This document shows, piece by piece, positions 35,349 to 43,607 of a stretch of DNA of 64,000 bases. Both the position numbers and the translations under genes were made by a program. How positions within the stretch are numbered: position 1 is the first letter of the stretch; each line of letters starts with the position of its first letter. Source of the DNA: Flavobacteriales bacterium (lineage in GTDB: Bacteria > Bacteroidota > Bacteroidia > NS11-12g > UBA955); assembly GCA_947447955.1 (NCBI GenBank), contig CANFLS010000008.1, positions 19,712 to 83,711 on the forward strand. Direction: 5' to 3'. The notes under the pieces were generated by a model that saw only the letters and a program-made list of their open reading frames with translations, did no database searches and was not told the origin of the DNA.

Positions 35349-35403
35349 CTGACGAATTGTCATAATTTGTCAGTAATTCTCATATTCGGCGAACAAATTC
35401 GCC
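35349..35403. promoter_or_regulatory. Two stacked inverted repeats upstream of dnaK
   Basis: Repeat 1 has arms CTGACGAATT (35349-35358) and AATTTGTCAG (35364-35373), with one mismatch and a 5-base spacer that itself contains GTCA. Repeat 2 is GGCGAA-CAAA-TTCGCC (35388-35403), with perfect arms. They sit 65-120 bases upstream of the dnaK ATG, just above the probable promoter. Repeat 1 looks like an operator. Repeat 2 could be an operator or a weak terminator of the upstream lipoprotein gene, although no T-run follows. Confidence 0.45.
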
Positions 35404-35448
35404 ATCATGACATAAAATTTTGAGGGATATTATAAAAACTGAAAAGCC

Positions 35449-36450
35449 TTATCTTACAAAGTTCAGCTTCTTTGTCAAAGGATGTACCTGAATAAACGAC
35501 AATGACGAAGGCTCGAATTTGATTCCGCGAATGGATTGAACGCAACGACTTGCAAACAAACCAAGTCCACCTTCAATATTGGAATACTCTGCTTGTTTTT
35601 GCACGATGCCAATGGCTGGAACATTCACAGACATGTAATCAATTAAATTTTGACTTCCAGAATAATAGGTAACGCCAAACGAAACAAAGCGGTGTTTTAA
35701 GTTTGGACCCGATGTCAACGTATTTGCCATGAATTGGAAAAACGCTTCTTTTTCAACTTGTCGAATTAAATCGCCTTGATCTACTTGATAATTCGACATT
35801 ACCTTCCAAAATGCAGTTTTGGTTGATTTGATGGTGGTATCAACCACATCGAATTCATCATAGGTAACTTCTAGCACCACATCATAGGCTTTTACATTTG
35901 CACCAGGTGTTGCACGAAAGGTTATGTATTCTGGAGCCAATGAGAACAAAGATTTGTTATTGAAAAAGGGTGCCCTGATTAACGATGGCGAAACGGTATT
36001 GGTATGTGATGTAACAGCCTGCTTGCTAATTGGATTCTTTACAGTAACCTCATACAAATCGTTTCCGTTAATTTTTTCGGTGGTTTGCCACAAGTAATTT
36101 ACGTCGGACGCAAAAATACCTGGCTGTTTTTTCACTTTATTGGTACGAATCAGATTGATTACACGACCTGTATTTACCTGCCTCAATGAAACTTCGGTAG
36201 AATCTAAATACAAACTGTCAGAAATTTGAGCCACGGTGTAGGCGCTGGTATTCTGATTCAAAAAGGCTTTGTTCACCTTGATGTATTGTACTGAATCGTT
36301 TGGATCTAACAATCCGTAAACCACAATGGTTTCTTTCCAATCGGCATTGATATCGACTGTGTTTTCACAAGAAGAAAATGCCAATAACACCAAAATGATT
36401 CCGAGGGAATTTATATACGTCCTGGCTTTATTGTAACAATTTTTAATCAT
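35449..36450 (-). CDS. Putative lipoprotein, DUF4249-like
   Basis: The protein has 333 residues. Its lipoprotein signal (NSLGIILVLLAFSSCEN) puts the lipidated cysteine near residue 28. The opening of the mature part, VDINADWKETIVVYGLLDPN, followed by KVNKAFL, resembles the DUF4249 family of Bacteroidota surface lipoproteins often linked to TonB receptors. That assignment rests on general pattern only, and no receptor is adjacent. The ATG was chosen 32 codons inside a longer frame because a perfect -7 box (TATCTTTG, 36459-36466) lies eight bases upstream of it. The longer N-terminus also overlaps the promoter region of divergent panB. Confidence 0.68.
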   Translation of the reverse strand: MIKNCYNKARTYINSLGIILVLLAFSSCENTVDINADWKETIVVYGLLDPNDSVQYIKVNKAFLNQNTSAYTVAQISDSLYLDSTEVSLRQVNTGRVINLIRTNKVKKQPGIFASDVNYLWQTTEKINGNDLYEVTVKNPISKQAVTSHTNTVSPSLIRAPFFNNKSLFSLAPEYITFRATPGANVKAYDVVLEVTYDEFDVVDTTIKSTKTAFWKVMSNYQVDQGDLIRQVEKEAFFQFMANTLTSGPNLKHRFVSFGVTYYSGSQNLIDYMSVNVPAIGIVQKQAEYSNIEGGLGLFASRCVQSIRGIKFEPSSLSFIQVHPLTKKLNFVR

Positions 36451-36458
36451 GGAAAGCA

Positions 36459-36466
36459 CAAAGATA
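36459..36466 (-). promoter_or_regulatory. -7 promoter box of the DUF4249-like gene
   Basis: The minus strand reads TATCTTTG (perfect TAnnTTTG), eight bases before the ATG at 36450. Confidence 0.5.
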
Positions 36467-36569
36467 AATGAAAAGTATGATGAATATAAGGTCAGATATA
36501 TCGAATTCGATGAAACTTCTTTTTTTTTACCATTTATAATGTACAAATTTGCAGTCCAATCATAAAAGA

Positions 36570-37385
36570 ATGTCTGTACACAGAGAAGATAAAAAAATCA
36601 CCACGCACGTGCTTCATGAAATGAAGTCAAGGGGTGAAAAAATTTCGATGCTTACCGCATACGATTATTCAACAGCTCAAATTATTGATGATGCTGGCAT
36701 CGATGTTATTCTTGTGGGTGACAGTGCTTCGAATGTAATGGCGGGACATCAAACTACCCTTCCAATTACGTTAGACCAAATGATTTACCATGCGAGCAGT
36801 GTGGTAAGGGGTGTAGACAGGGCGTTGGTAGTGGTTGATTTGCCATTTGGTAGTTACCAAGGAAACTCCAAAGAAGCCTTAAACAGCACCATTCGCATCA
36901 TGAAGGAAAGCGGAGCCCATGCCATTAAAATGGAAGGTGGCGAAGAAATTATTGAAAGTATCAAAAGGATTCTAACAGCAGGTGTTCCAGTAATGGGACA
37001 TTTGGGATTAACTCCTCAAAGTATATACAAATTCGGAACCTATACTGTTCGAGCTACGGAAGATGAAGAAGCGGAAAAATTGATTCGCGATTCTAAATTA
37101 TTGGAAGAAGCGGGTTGCTTTGCGTTGGTTTTAGAAAAGATTCCAGCACATTTGGCTAAACGCGTGGCAGAGAACTTAACCATTCCTGTTATAGGAATTG
37201 GCGCAGGAAACGGCGTTGATGGACAAGTTTTGGTAGTTCACGACATGATGGGAATAACCAAACAATTTAATCCTAGATTTTTACGTCGCTACTTAAACCT
37301 CTATGACGAGATGAAGGGAGCAGTTCAGCAATACATTTCAGATGTGAAGTCGGTTGACTTTCCGAATGAGAAGGAGCAGTATTAA
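36570..37385 (+). CDS. panB: 3-methyl-2-oxobutanoate hydroxymethyltransferase
   Basis: PanB adds a hydroxymethyl group to 2-ketoisovalerate, the first committed step to pantothenate and CoA. The 271 residues contain [14 protein letters not shown] (about 27-40), [19 protein letters not shown] (about 47-65, with the metal-binding aspartate), KMEGGEE (about 119) and [19 protein letters not shown] (about 209-227). The ATG starting MSVHREDKK fits the family. A TTG seven codons upstream lies inside a -7-like CAAATTTG and is rejected. No other pan gene is adjacent. An unusual repeat field follows the stop codon. Confidence 0.96.
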   Translation: MSVHREDKKITTHVLHEMKSRGEKISMLTAYDYSTAQIIDDAGIDVILVGDSASNVMAGHQTTLPITLDQMIYHASSVVRGVDRALVVVDLPFGSYQGNSKEALNSTIRIMKESGAHAIKMEGGEEIIESIKRILTAGVPVMGHLGLTPQSIYKFGTYTVRATEDEEAEKLIRDSKLLEEAGCFALVLEKIPAHLAKRVAENLTIPVIGIGAGNGVDGQVLVVHDMMGITKQFNPRFLRRYLNLYDEMKGAVQQYISDVKSVDFPNEKEQY

Positions 37386-37660
37386 AGAGGGTTAGACGGA
37401 TTAGACAGGTTAGACGGGTTAGACAGATTTTTTGGTTTATTAGGTTTGTCAGGTTTAATTAAACAGGCGATAATCGTAAACAGCCTAAGCCGTCAACAGC
37501 GAAGTGTAAACAGCCGATAGGCGTCAACTAATTGGGTTAGACAGGTTAGACGAATGGGTTTATAAAAGGTTGAAAGGGTTATTTTTAGCACCTACCATTA
37601 ATTAAACAGCCGAAGGCGTAAACAGCGAAGCGTAAACAGCCGATAGGCGTCAACTGGCGT
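37386..37660. repeat. Intergenic repeat field: TTAGAC tandem units and a 33-bp direct repeat of small hairpins
   Basis: The 341-base gap after panB holds no gene. It contains four units of the 9-mer GGTTAGAC(A/G) type (about 37390-37427) and two more at 37535-37552. A 33-bp direct repeat occurs at 37497-37529 and 37623-37655 with a single T/C difference. Each repeat is made of modules of the form (A/C)AACAGC-N-CGT, several with small palindromes such as GCCGATAGGC and GCCGAAGGC. TTAATTAAACAG occurs before both halves (37456 and 37598), so the field looks like a roughly 140-bp unit duplicated once. Confidence 0.75.
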
Positions 37661-37676
37661 TAGTCATAAACTCTAA

Positions 37677-37710
37677 AAAAAAAGGTGCGAATTTCTTCGC
37701 ACCTTTTTTT
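37677..37710. terminator. Bidirectional rho-independent terminator
   Basis: The stem GGTGCGAA / TTCGCACC with loop TTTC lies between an A-run and a T-run. It serves the convergent ends of panB (with its repeat field) and the zinc-ribbon gene. Confidence 0.9.
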
Positions 37711-37726
37711 ATTCCTAACGCTACTA

Positions 37727-38524
37727 TTACTTAGCGGTAGTCAAACGCATTTTTCTGCGTGTTGGTTTTTCTTCTTTTACTTCGGCAAATGCAGCGATAC
37801 CGCTTACATGTTGATCCACCATAATACGACCGCAATGTTCACAGTCAATAATTTTATAATGGGCACGAATGTCAGAGTGACGTTGAGGTGGAATTTTAGA
37901 GAAACAACCACCGCAAGATCCACGAACAATAGGAGCAACAGCAACCCCGTTTTTCATATTTTCACGAATTCTGTGGTAAGCACGGAAATAACGCTCATCT
38001 AATTTCTTAGCAGCATTTTCACGGTCTTTGTTTAACTTTTGAATTTCCTCTTCGTTCTCTTTCTCAATTTCAGTCAATTCTGCTTTTTTGAATTCCAAAT
38101 CCGCTTTGCGACTTTCTAACGCAGCTTTTGTGCTTGTTAAAACTTCATTTTTAGCATCAATTTGTTTTACAAAATCGCGAATTTTCTTTTCAGCAGAAAG
38201 AATTTCTAAGCCAGCAATTTCTTTTTCTTTGTCAATTGCTTCGAATTCACGGCTGTTTTTAATATTGTTTAATTGATCTTCATATTTATCAATTAATCTT
38301 TGGAAATCTTTAATTGCTAATTTTTTGTTGGCAACCTCTGTATCTAAAGAAGTAATTTCTTCTTGAATATGATTTACTCTGGTTTCAAAACCAGCGATAT
38401 CATCTTCCAAATCCGATACTTCCATCGGTAGTTCACCCAATACAGCTTTCAAATTGTCTAATTTATTGTCAATTTGTTGTAGCTTCCAAAGGTCTTGTAG
38501 TTTTTTCTCAACGGTTACGTCCAT
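37727..38524 (-). CDS. Coiled-coil protein with C-terminal C4 zinc ribbon
   Basis: The first roughly 190 of 265 residues are a long antiparallel coiled coil (Lys/Glu/Leu heptads from TVEKKLQDLWKLQQID onward). A C4 zinc ribbon follows at about 204-230, with two Cys-x2-Cys pairs in GSCGGCFSKIPPQ and DCEHCGRIM. Proteins of this layout are regularly encoded beside Nif3/YqfO genes in many phyla, as here, where the gene follows nif3 by 5 bases. The shared neighbourhood suggests a joint role, but none is firmly known; nucleic-acid binding is a reasonable guess. The tail TRRKMRLTTAK is basic. Confidence 0.9.
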   Translation of the reverse strand: MDVTVEKKLQDLWKLQQIDNKLDNLKAVLGELPMEVSDLEDDIAGFETRVNHIQEEITSLDTEVANKKLAIKDFQRLIDKYEDQLNNIKNSREFEAIDKEKEIAGLEILSAEKKIRDFVKQIDAKNEVLTSTKAALESRKADLEFKKAELTEIEKENEEEIQKLNKDRENAAKKLDERYFRAYHRIRENMKNGVAVAPIVRGSCGGCFSKIPPQRHSDIRAHYKIIDCEHCGRIMVDQHVSGIAAFAEVKEEKPTRRKMRLTTAK

Positions 38525-38529
38525 GTTGT

Positions 38530-39636
38530 TTATCGATAATATTGAATAGGGTTGGTATTAGTTTGTGCAAAAATGGTTGCAAAATTACGGAATTTTTTTG
38601 ACAAAATCTCGCTAAACAAATCAATCGTGTATTTTTCACTCTCAAAATGCCCAATATCGCAAATCATTAACTGCTTTTCCGCTGCAAAGAATTCGTGATA
38701 TTTTATGTCCGAAGTTATGTAAACATCGACCTGTGCTGACTTTGCTGCGTTTATCAAAAATGAACCCGCACCACCACAAACCGCAACTTTGCGAATATTT
38801 TCTCCGAAAAATTCTGTATGCTTCACCACTTCCAATTCCATATTCTGCTTTAAATGCGCCAAAAACTCAGATTTCGACATCTCTTTCGGTAACATTCCCA
38901 CGGCACCACTTCCATAACCGACCACTTCGTTGTTCAATGTTACCAAGTCATAAGCAACTTCTTCATACGGATGGGCTTCCCTCAAAACTTGCAACATTTC
39001 ACTCGTTTGCCACTTCATAAAAACAACCTCTAAGCGCATTTCATTTCCGGTTTCTCGCTTGCCCAAACTTCCAGAATACGGATTAGAACCTTCCATTGGT
39101 GTAAATGTTCCCTGTCCCTCAAAAGAAAAACCACATTCACCATAATTGCCAATGTTTCCAGCTCCAGCCGTAAACAAAGCATCTTGCACCGCGGTGAAAT
39201 GCGACGACGGAACATATACCCCCAACTTTACCAACAATCCCGTTTTAGGCTCAATTACAGATAGTTGACTCAAATGAAGCTTTTCGGCAATTTTTTCATT
39301 CACTCCGTTTCTCAACACATTGTCGAGATTGGTATGGCAGGCATAAATGGAAATATTATTTTTGATGGCTTTGATCACCGCACGTTGCACATCATTTTGT
39401 CCGGTTAGTCGTTTTAATCCCGAAAAAATAAGTGGATGGTGCGCAATTATCAAATTGCAGTTCTTTTCAATTGCTTCATCAACAATGGCTTCGGTACAAT
39501 CTAAGCAAATGAGCGCTTGTTGTATGATTGCATTCTTATCTCCCACCAACAATCCGCTGTTGTCGTAGGACTCTTGCAAACTGGGTGGTGCTACCCTTTC
39601 AATTTCATGAATTATTTCGAATAGTTTTACAGACAT
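38530..39636 (-). CDS. Nif3-like dinuclear metal centre protein (YqfO/YbgI family)
   Basis: This 368-residue toroidal metal-binding protein of the Nif3/GTP-cyclohydrolase-I-type-2 fold has no settled activity. Metal ligands are in LIIAHHPLIFSG (about 59-70), ACHTNLDN (about 99-106) and CDIGHFESEKYTIDLF (about 327-342). Between them (about 130-235) lies the inserted YqfO/PII-like domain found in the longer family members (FSFEGQGTFTPMEGSNPY). It forms a two-gene unit with the zinc-ribbon gene downstream. The ATG is divergent from the methyltransferase gene across only 42 bases. Confidence 0.93.
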   Translation of the reverse strand: MSVKLFEIIHEIERVAPPSLQESYDNSGLLVGDKNAIIQQALICLDCTEAIVDEAIEKNCNLIIAHHPLIFSGLKRLTGQNDVQRAVIKAIKNNISIYACHTNLDNVLRNGVNEKIAEKLHLSQLSVIEPKTGLLVKLGVYVPSSHFTAVQDALFTAGAGNIGNYGECGFSFEGQGTFTPMEGSNPYSGSLGKRETGNEMRLEVVFMKWQTSEMLQVLREAHPYEEVAYDLVTLNNEVVGYGSGAVGMLPKEMSKSEFLAHLKQNMELEVVKHTEFFGENIRKVAVCGGAGSFLINAAKSAQVDVYITSDIKYHEFFAAEKQLMICDIGHFESEKYTIDLFSEILSKKFRNFATIFAQTNTNPIQYYR

Positions 39637-39678
39637 TTTTCAAATCTCTAACTTTTAATTGAACTTTGTACCTTCATT

Positions 39679-40842
39679 GTGAAAAAAGCAATCTTAAAAA
39701 AGGGAAAAGAAATTGCCATTGGCAGAAAACATCCTTGGATATTTAGCGGGGCCTTAGAAAGCATTGACCCTTGTACAACTGGCGATTTGGTTCAGGTTTA
39801 CGACTATAAAAACAACTGGTTGGCCTGTGGTCATGTGGGAGATGGCAGCATTGCCATTCGCATTCTGTCATTTACACAACAAGAAATTGACGCTCAATTT
39901 TGGGTAAATCGTATTCAAAACTGCAAAGATTTAAGAAATAAATTGTCGTTGGGAATGAATTTTCCTACTAACGCCTACCGTTTGGTGCATGGTGAAGGCG
40001 ATTTGTTGCCGGGATTGATTATTGACATCTATGCAAATACCGCTGTCATTCAAGCCCATACCGATGGAATGTATTTGAATCTTGATGCCATTGCCGAGGC
40101 CATTAAAACCGTTTTTGGCGATGAAATTGCCCATATTTACAGTAAAAGCAGCGCCGCAATGCACGACGCCGAAATTGAAGATGAATTTTTGTTAGGCGAT
40201 CAACACGAAGTTATTGCCACCGAAAACAACATGAAATTCAAAGTAAATTGGGTAACAGGACAAAAAACAGGCTTCTTTTTAGATCAAAGAGAAAACAGAC
40301 AGCTGTTGGGACATTACTCCAAAGGCAAGTCGGTATTGAATACTTTTTCTTATTCTGGGGGATTTAGTGTCGCTGCCTTAATTGGTGGTGCTACCAAAGT
40401 AGTTTCGGTAGATATTTCACAAACAGCTGTGACCCTAGGCGATGAAAACGTGGCTTTGAACAACCTAACAGAAAATCACCAATCCGTTCAAGCCGATGTT
40501 ATGAAAAACTTGAAGGATGAACCCGAAATGTTTGACATTGTGGTACTTGACCCTCCGGCGTTTGCCAAAAGCTTAACCAAAAAGCACCAAGCAACCATGG
40601 GTTACAAGCGATTGAACATGTTGGGATTAGAAAGAGTGAAGCCAGGCGGATTGTTGTTTACCTTTTCTTGCAGCCAAGTAATTGACGAAAAACTTTTTGC
40701 CAATACTGTTACTGCGGCAGCCATTGAAGTGGGCAGAAATTGTAGAATCTTACACCGATTGGGACAAGGTCCGGATCATCCTGTAAATATTTTTCATCCT
40801 GAGGGACATTATCTCAAGGGATTGGTATTGGAAGTGGAATAG
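39679..40842 (+). CDS. rlmI: Class I SAM-dependent rRNA (cytosine-C5) methyltransferase, RlmI-like
   Basis: This 387-residue protein has an N-terminal PUA domain (about 1-75, KGKEIAIGRKHPWIFSGAL). A middle EEHEE domain is followed by a Rossmann methyltransferase with QKTGFFLDQRENR (about 195-207), the SAM loop NTFSYSGGFSVAALIGGA (about 222) and LDPPAFAKS (about 294). In E. coli RlmI methylates C1962 of 23S rRNA, and the same role is expected here by family. The start is GTG, set by the PUA domain. The stop is 3 bases from that of the convergent gene. Confidence 0.9.
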   Translation: MKKAILKKGKEIAIGRKHPWIFSGALESIDPCTTGDLVQVYDYKNNWLACGHVGDGSIAIRILSFTQQEIDAQFWVNRIQNCKDLRNKLSLGMNFPTNAYRLVHGEGDLLPGLIIDIYANTAVIQAHTDGMYLNLDAIAEAIKTVFGDEIAHIYSKSSAAMHDAEIEDEFLLGDQHEVIATENNMKFKVNWVTGQKTGFFLDQRENRQLLGHYSKGKSVLNTFSYSGGFSVAALIGGATKVVSVDISQTAVTLGDENVALNNLTENHQSVQADVMKNLKDEPEMFDIVVLDPPAFAKSLTKKHQATMGYKRLNMLGLERVKPGGLLFTFSCSQVIDEKLFANTVTAAAIEVGRNCRILHRLGQGPDHPVNIFHPEGHYLKGLVLEVE

Positions 40843-40845
40843 AAA

Positions 40846-41376
40846 TTACGGAGCGAAAACGCTTTGGCCTTCTTGCAGTTTGGGAATAACCATGTATTGT
40901 TTTTTCCCGTTGCAACTGAATCTAATTAACATATCGCCTTTGTAGGCAATTGGAGACTTTGTAGGCACTTCGGTTGGAATGGTGACTCCATTTACTTGTG
41001 GAACGCCTTCATCTCTTGTAGGGATTTCTAAATGCCCCATTCCCCTAAAATGCGAACCTTTCTTTAATGGATCCATATTTTTGTATGTAACTAGATTGAA
41101 TTGACCACCTCTATTGCCCATCCAAAATGAATCGAGTTGCAAGTTCACCTTTGATTTTACAGTTCCACAATTGGTTTTTGTTACGGCGTACAGCGTGATA
41201 TTATTGATAATGGCAGCACCATAAACACCAGGATATAAACGATTGATTACAACAGAATCAATCTTGAAATATTTATTTTCAGGAAACTTAATTTTGGCAG
41301 TTGCCTTTTTCTTATTGGGTTGGGCATTTGCTTGAATGGCAAACAAAGAAATTGCAAAAAGGAAAAAATATCTCAT
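40846..41376 (-). CDS. Exported protein of unknown function
   Basis: The protein has 176 residues with a signal peptide (MRYFFLFAISLFAIQANAQ) and a basic linker (PNKKKATAKIKFPENKYF), then a beta-rich domain of about 140 residues that I do not recognise. It contains two cysteines (in KTNCGTVKS and FSCNGKKQYM) that could form a disulfide in the periplasm. No sorting domain or membrane segment follows the signal. A -7-like TATATTCG on the minus strand lies five bases before the ATG. It follows the LptF/G gene by 22 bases on the same strand and could be the last gene of that operon. Confidence 0.72.
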   Translation of the reverse strand: MRYFFLFAISLFAIQANAQPNKKKATAKIKFPENKYFKIDSVVINRLYPGVYGAAIINNITLYAVTKTNCGTVKSKVNLQLDSFWMGNRGGQFNLVTYKNMDPLKKGSHFRGMGHLEIPTRDEGVPQVNGVTIPTEVPTKSPIAYKGDMLIRFSCNGKKQYMVIPKLQEGQSVFAP

Positions 41377-41398
41377 TTAAACGAATATACACAAAAAA

Positions 41399-42487
41399 TT
41401 ACTTTTGTGCAAATCGGTAAAAAACGTAAGCCACCGGCACAAAGACCAAATTGGGCAACCAAACAGATAAATTGGGATCCAACACATTGGTTTCCCCCAA
41501 GCTAATAAAATAACGACTGAAAAATAGGAAAAACAAGATTACAAAAATTCCAACACCGAGCGCAATTCCAAGTCCTCCCCTCGATTTTCTTCCGGCTACA
41601 GAAACTGCAATCACAATTAAAATAAAGGTACTAAACGGCGAGGCATACCGTCGGTATTTCTCGGTTTGTAGGGCTGCCACGTTGCTAGAACCCCGCATGC
41701 GTTCCTTTTCAATAAAGGCAGTGAGTTCATTCTGATTCAAAGATTGAACGTCCTCCACCCTAAAGAAAAAAGCGTCGGGATTAAATCCTATGGCAGTATC
41801 AATGTAAGGGAAATTCTTTATTTTTTGGGTACCGTCGGCCATAAACTCGCGGCTGGTAACCATTTCTAAGCGCCACGTTTTCAAATTGGGTTCCCAACGC
41901 ATAAACCGCCCAAACAAAGAGCTCGTTAACTTTTTATCCTTGAATTGATTGAGGGTAACGCCTATTCCAGAACTGTCGTGGTTGCTGAAATATTCCATGT
42001 ACATAATTACCCCGGGTTTAATTTGACGAAAAATGGTTGAACGCGATTCAGACCAATAATTTCGGAGGTATGTATTTTCAAACTTTACCCTTTTTTTGTC
42101 GGAGATTGGAATGATCCAGGCATTCAGCAAATAACTGCCAAAAGCAAGCAGCGCACCCACCGCCAAATAGGGAACCAAAATTCTGCGCAACGACATTCCA
42201 CCTGCCAGCATAGAAATAATTTCGGTTCTAGACGCCAAACGAGACGTCATGTAAAGCACTGAAATGAAAATAAATATAGGACTAAATGTATTGAGCAATG
42301 TGGGAATAAAACTCACATAATACACCGAGAATATTTCTGAAACTTGGGCATGACGTTGTAAAAAGTCATCCAATTTTTCTGCAATATCAAATATGATAAT
42401 GATGATAATAAAAAGCAAGATTGTAACGAAAAAAGTTCTCAAGAACTTCTTTGCGATATACATATCTAATTCTTTAAATATCTTCAT
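41399..42487 (-). CDS. LptF/LptG family permease
   Basis: This 362-residue inner-membrane permease belongs to the YjgP/YjgQ family, which forms the transmembrane part of the ABC complex that extracts lipopolysaccharide (LptB2FG). Helices lie at about residues 15-38, 55-77, 98-120 and, after a roughly 150-residue periplasmic beta-jellyroll domain, 275-360. The N-terminus LDMYIAKKFLRTFFVT matches the family. LptF and LptG cannot be told apart here. It starts 1 base after the tgt stop, within the ubiE-porT-tgt-lpt unit, which groups several envelope functions. Confidence 0.9.
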   Translation of the reverse strand: MKIFKELDMYIAKKFLRTFFVTILLFIIIIIIFDIAEKLDDFLQRHAQVSEIFSVYYVSFIPTLLNTFSPIFIFISVLYMTSRLASRTEIISMLAGGMSLRRILVPYLAVGALLAFGSYLLNAWIIPISDKKRVKFENTYLRNYWSESRSTIFRQIKPGVIMYMEYFSNHDSSGIGVTLNQFKDKKLTSSLFGRFMRWEPNLKTWRLEMVTSREFMADGTQKIKNFPYIDTAIGFNPDAFFFRVEDVQSLNQNELTAFIEKERMRGSSNVAALQTEKYRRYASPFSTFILIVIAVSVAGRKSRGGLGIALGVGIFVILFFLFFSRYFISLGETNVLDPNLSVWLPNLVFVPVAYVFYRFAQK

Positions 42488-42488
42488 A

Positions 42489-43607
42489 TTACAATTTCCT
42501 ACCTACAGTTTGAAGTACAGATTTTTTCCAAATATGGAATTCGTTGCTTAAAATATGTTTGCGGGCTTCACGCACCAACCAAAGGTAGAAACGCAAGTTT
42601 TGCAAACTTGCCACGATTGGTCCCAACATTTCGCCGGCTACAAACAAATGGCGTAAATATGCCAAAGAATATTCTGGAGTTAACCAAGAGTCAACAGGTT
42701 CAAAAACATCGGCCCATTTTTTATTGCGAATGTTGATGATTCCCTCACGGGTAAAAATCATTCCATTTCTACCATTTCTGGTAGGCATTACGCAATCAAA
42801 CATATCAACCCCCAATTCTATAGAATTCAAAATATTTTCAGGAGTACCCACGCCCATCAAATAACGGGGTTTGTCTGCTGGTAAAATATCGCAAACCAAT
42901 TCGGTCATGGAATACATGTCTTCATGGGGTTCACCCACACTCAAACCGCCAATGGCATAGCCACCTGCTTCGTGTTGGATTACATATTCCGCGCTTTGCT
43001 TGCGCAAATCGGGGTACACACTGCCCTGAACAATTGGAAACAATTCTTGGTGATATCCGTATTTTGGTTCCGTTTCATGGAAACGTTTCATGCAACGATC
43101 CAACCAGCGGTGGGTCATGTGCATGCTTTTTTCGGCATAGGGTTTTTCGCAAGGATAAGGTGTACACTCATCGAAGGCCATGATAATGTCGGCCCCAATG
43201 GTGCGCTGAATATCCATCACATACTCTGGGCTAAAAAGGTGTTTCGAGCCATCAATATGGCTTTTAAAGGTAGCGCCTTCTTCTTTGATTTTTCTGGTTC
43301 CAGAAAGTGAGTAAACCTGATATCCCCCACTGTCAGACAAAACAGGTCGGTTCCAATTCGAAAACTTATGAATACCTCCTGCTTTTTCCATGATTTCTAA
43401 ACCTGGACGCAAATAAAGGTGGTAAGTATTTCCGAGAATGATATCGGCATTGATGTCTTTTTCAATGAAATCGCGGTGCACTCCTTTAACGGTTGCCGCG
43501 GTGCCAACAGGCATGAAAATTGGTGTTTGAATTTTTCCGTGATCGGTTTCTATGACACCTGCCCTAGCTTTGGAGTAGGGATCTCTATGTTGTACTGTAA
43601 AATTCAA
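42489..43607 (-). CDS. tgt: tRNA-guanine transglycosylase, lacking the usual zinc cysteines
   Basis: Tgt exchanges guanine 34 of GUN-anticodon tRNAs for a queuosine precursor. The 372 residues contain FMPVGTAATVKG (about 31-42), SDSGGYQVYSLSG (about 90-102, with the catalytic aspartate), IVQGSVYPDLR and the nucleophile region MFDCVMPTRNGRNG (about 264-277). The usual C-x-C-x2-C zinc motif before AYLRHLF is replaced by VDSWLTPEYSLAYLRHLF, so three cysteine ligands are absent while the histidine remains. This loss may be usual in Bacteroidota. The gene's start overlaps the porT stop by four bases. Confidence 0.95.
   Translation of the reverse strand: MNFTVQHRDPYSKARAGVIETDHGKIQTPIFMPVGTAATVKGVHRDFIEKDINADIILGNTYHLYLRPGLEIMEKAGGIHKFSNWNRPVLSDSGGYQVYSLSGTRKIKEEGATFKSHIDGSKHLFSPEYVMDIQRTIGADIIMAFDECTPYPCEKPYAEKSMHMTHRWLDRCMKRFHETEPKYGYHQELFPIVQGSVYPDLRKQSAEYVIQHEAGGYAIGGLSVGEPHEDMYSMTELVCDILPADKPRYLMGVGTPENILNSIELGVDMFDCVMPTRNGRNGMIFTREGIINIRNKKWADVFEPVDSWLTPEYSLAYLRHLFVAGEMLGPIVASLQNLRFYLWLVREARKHILSNEFHIWKKSVLQTVGRKL

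Noticed and set aside
35284..35448. CIRCE/HrcA operator before dnaK
   Set aside because: No TTAGCACTC-N9-GAGTGCTAA-like sequence is present; the inverted repeats there have a different sequence.
37386..37660. Possible CRISPR array after panB
   Set aside because: Repeats are of unequal length, spacing is irregular, there are only two 33-bp copies with module-like content between them, and no cas gene is present.
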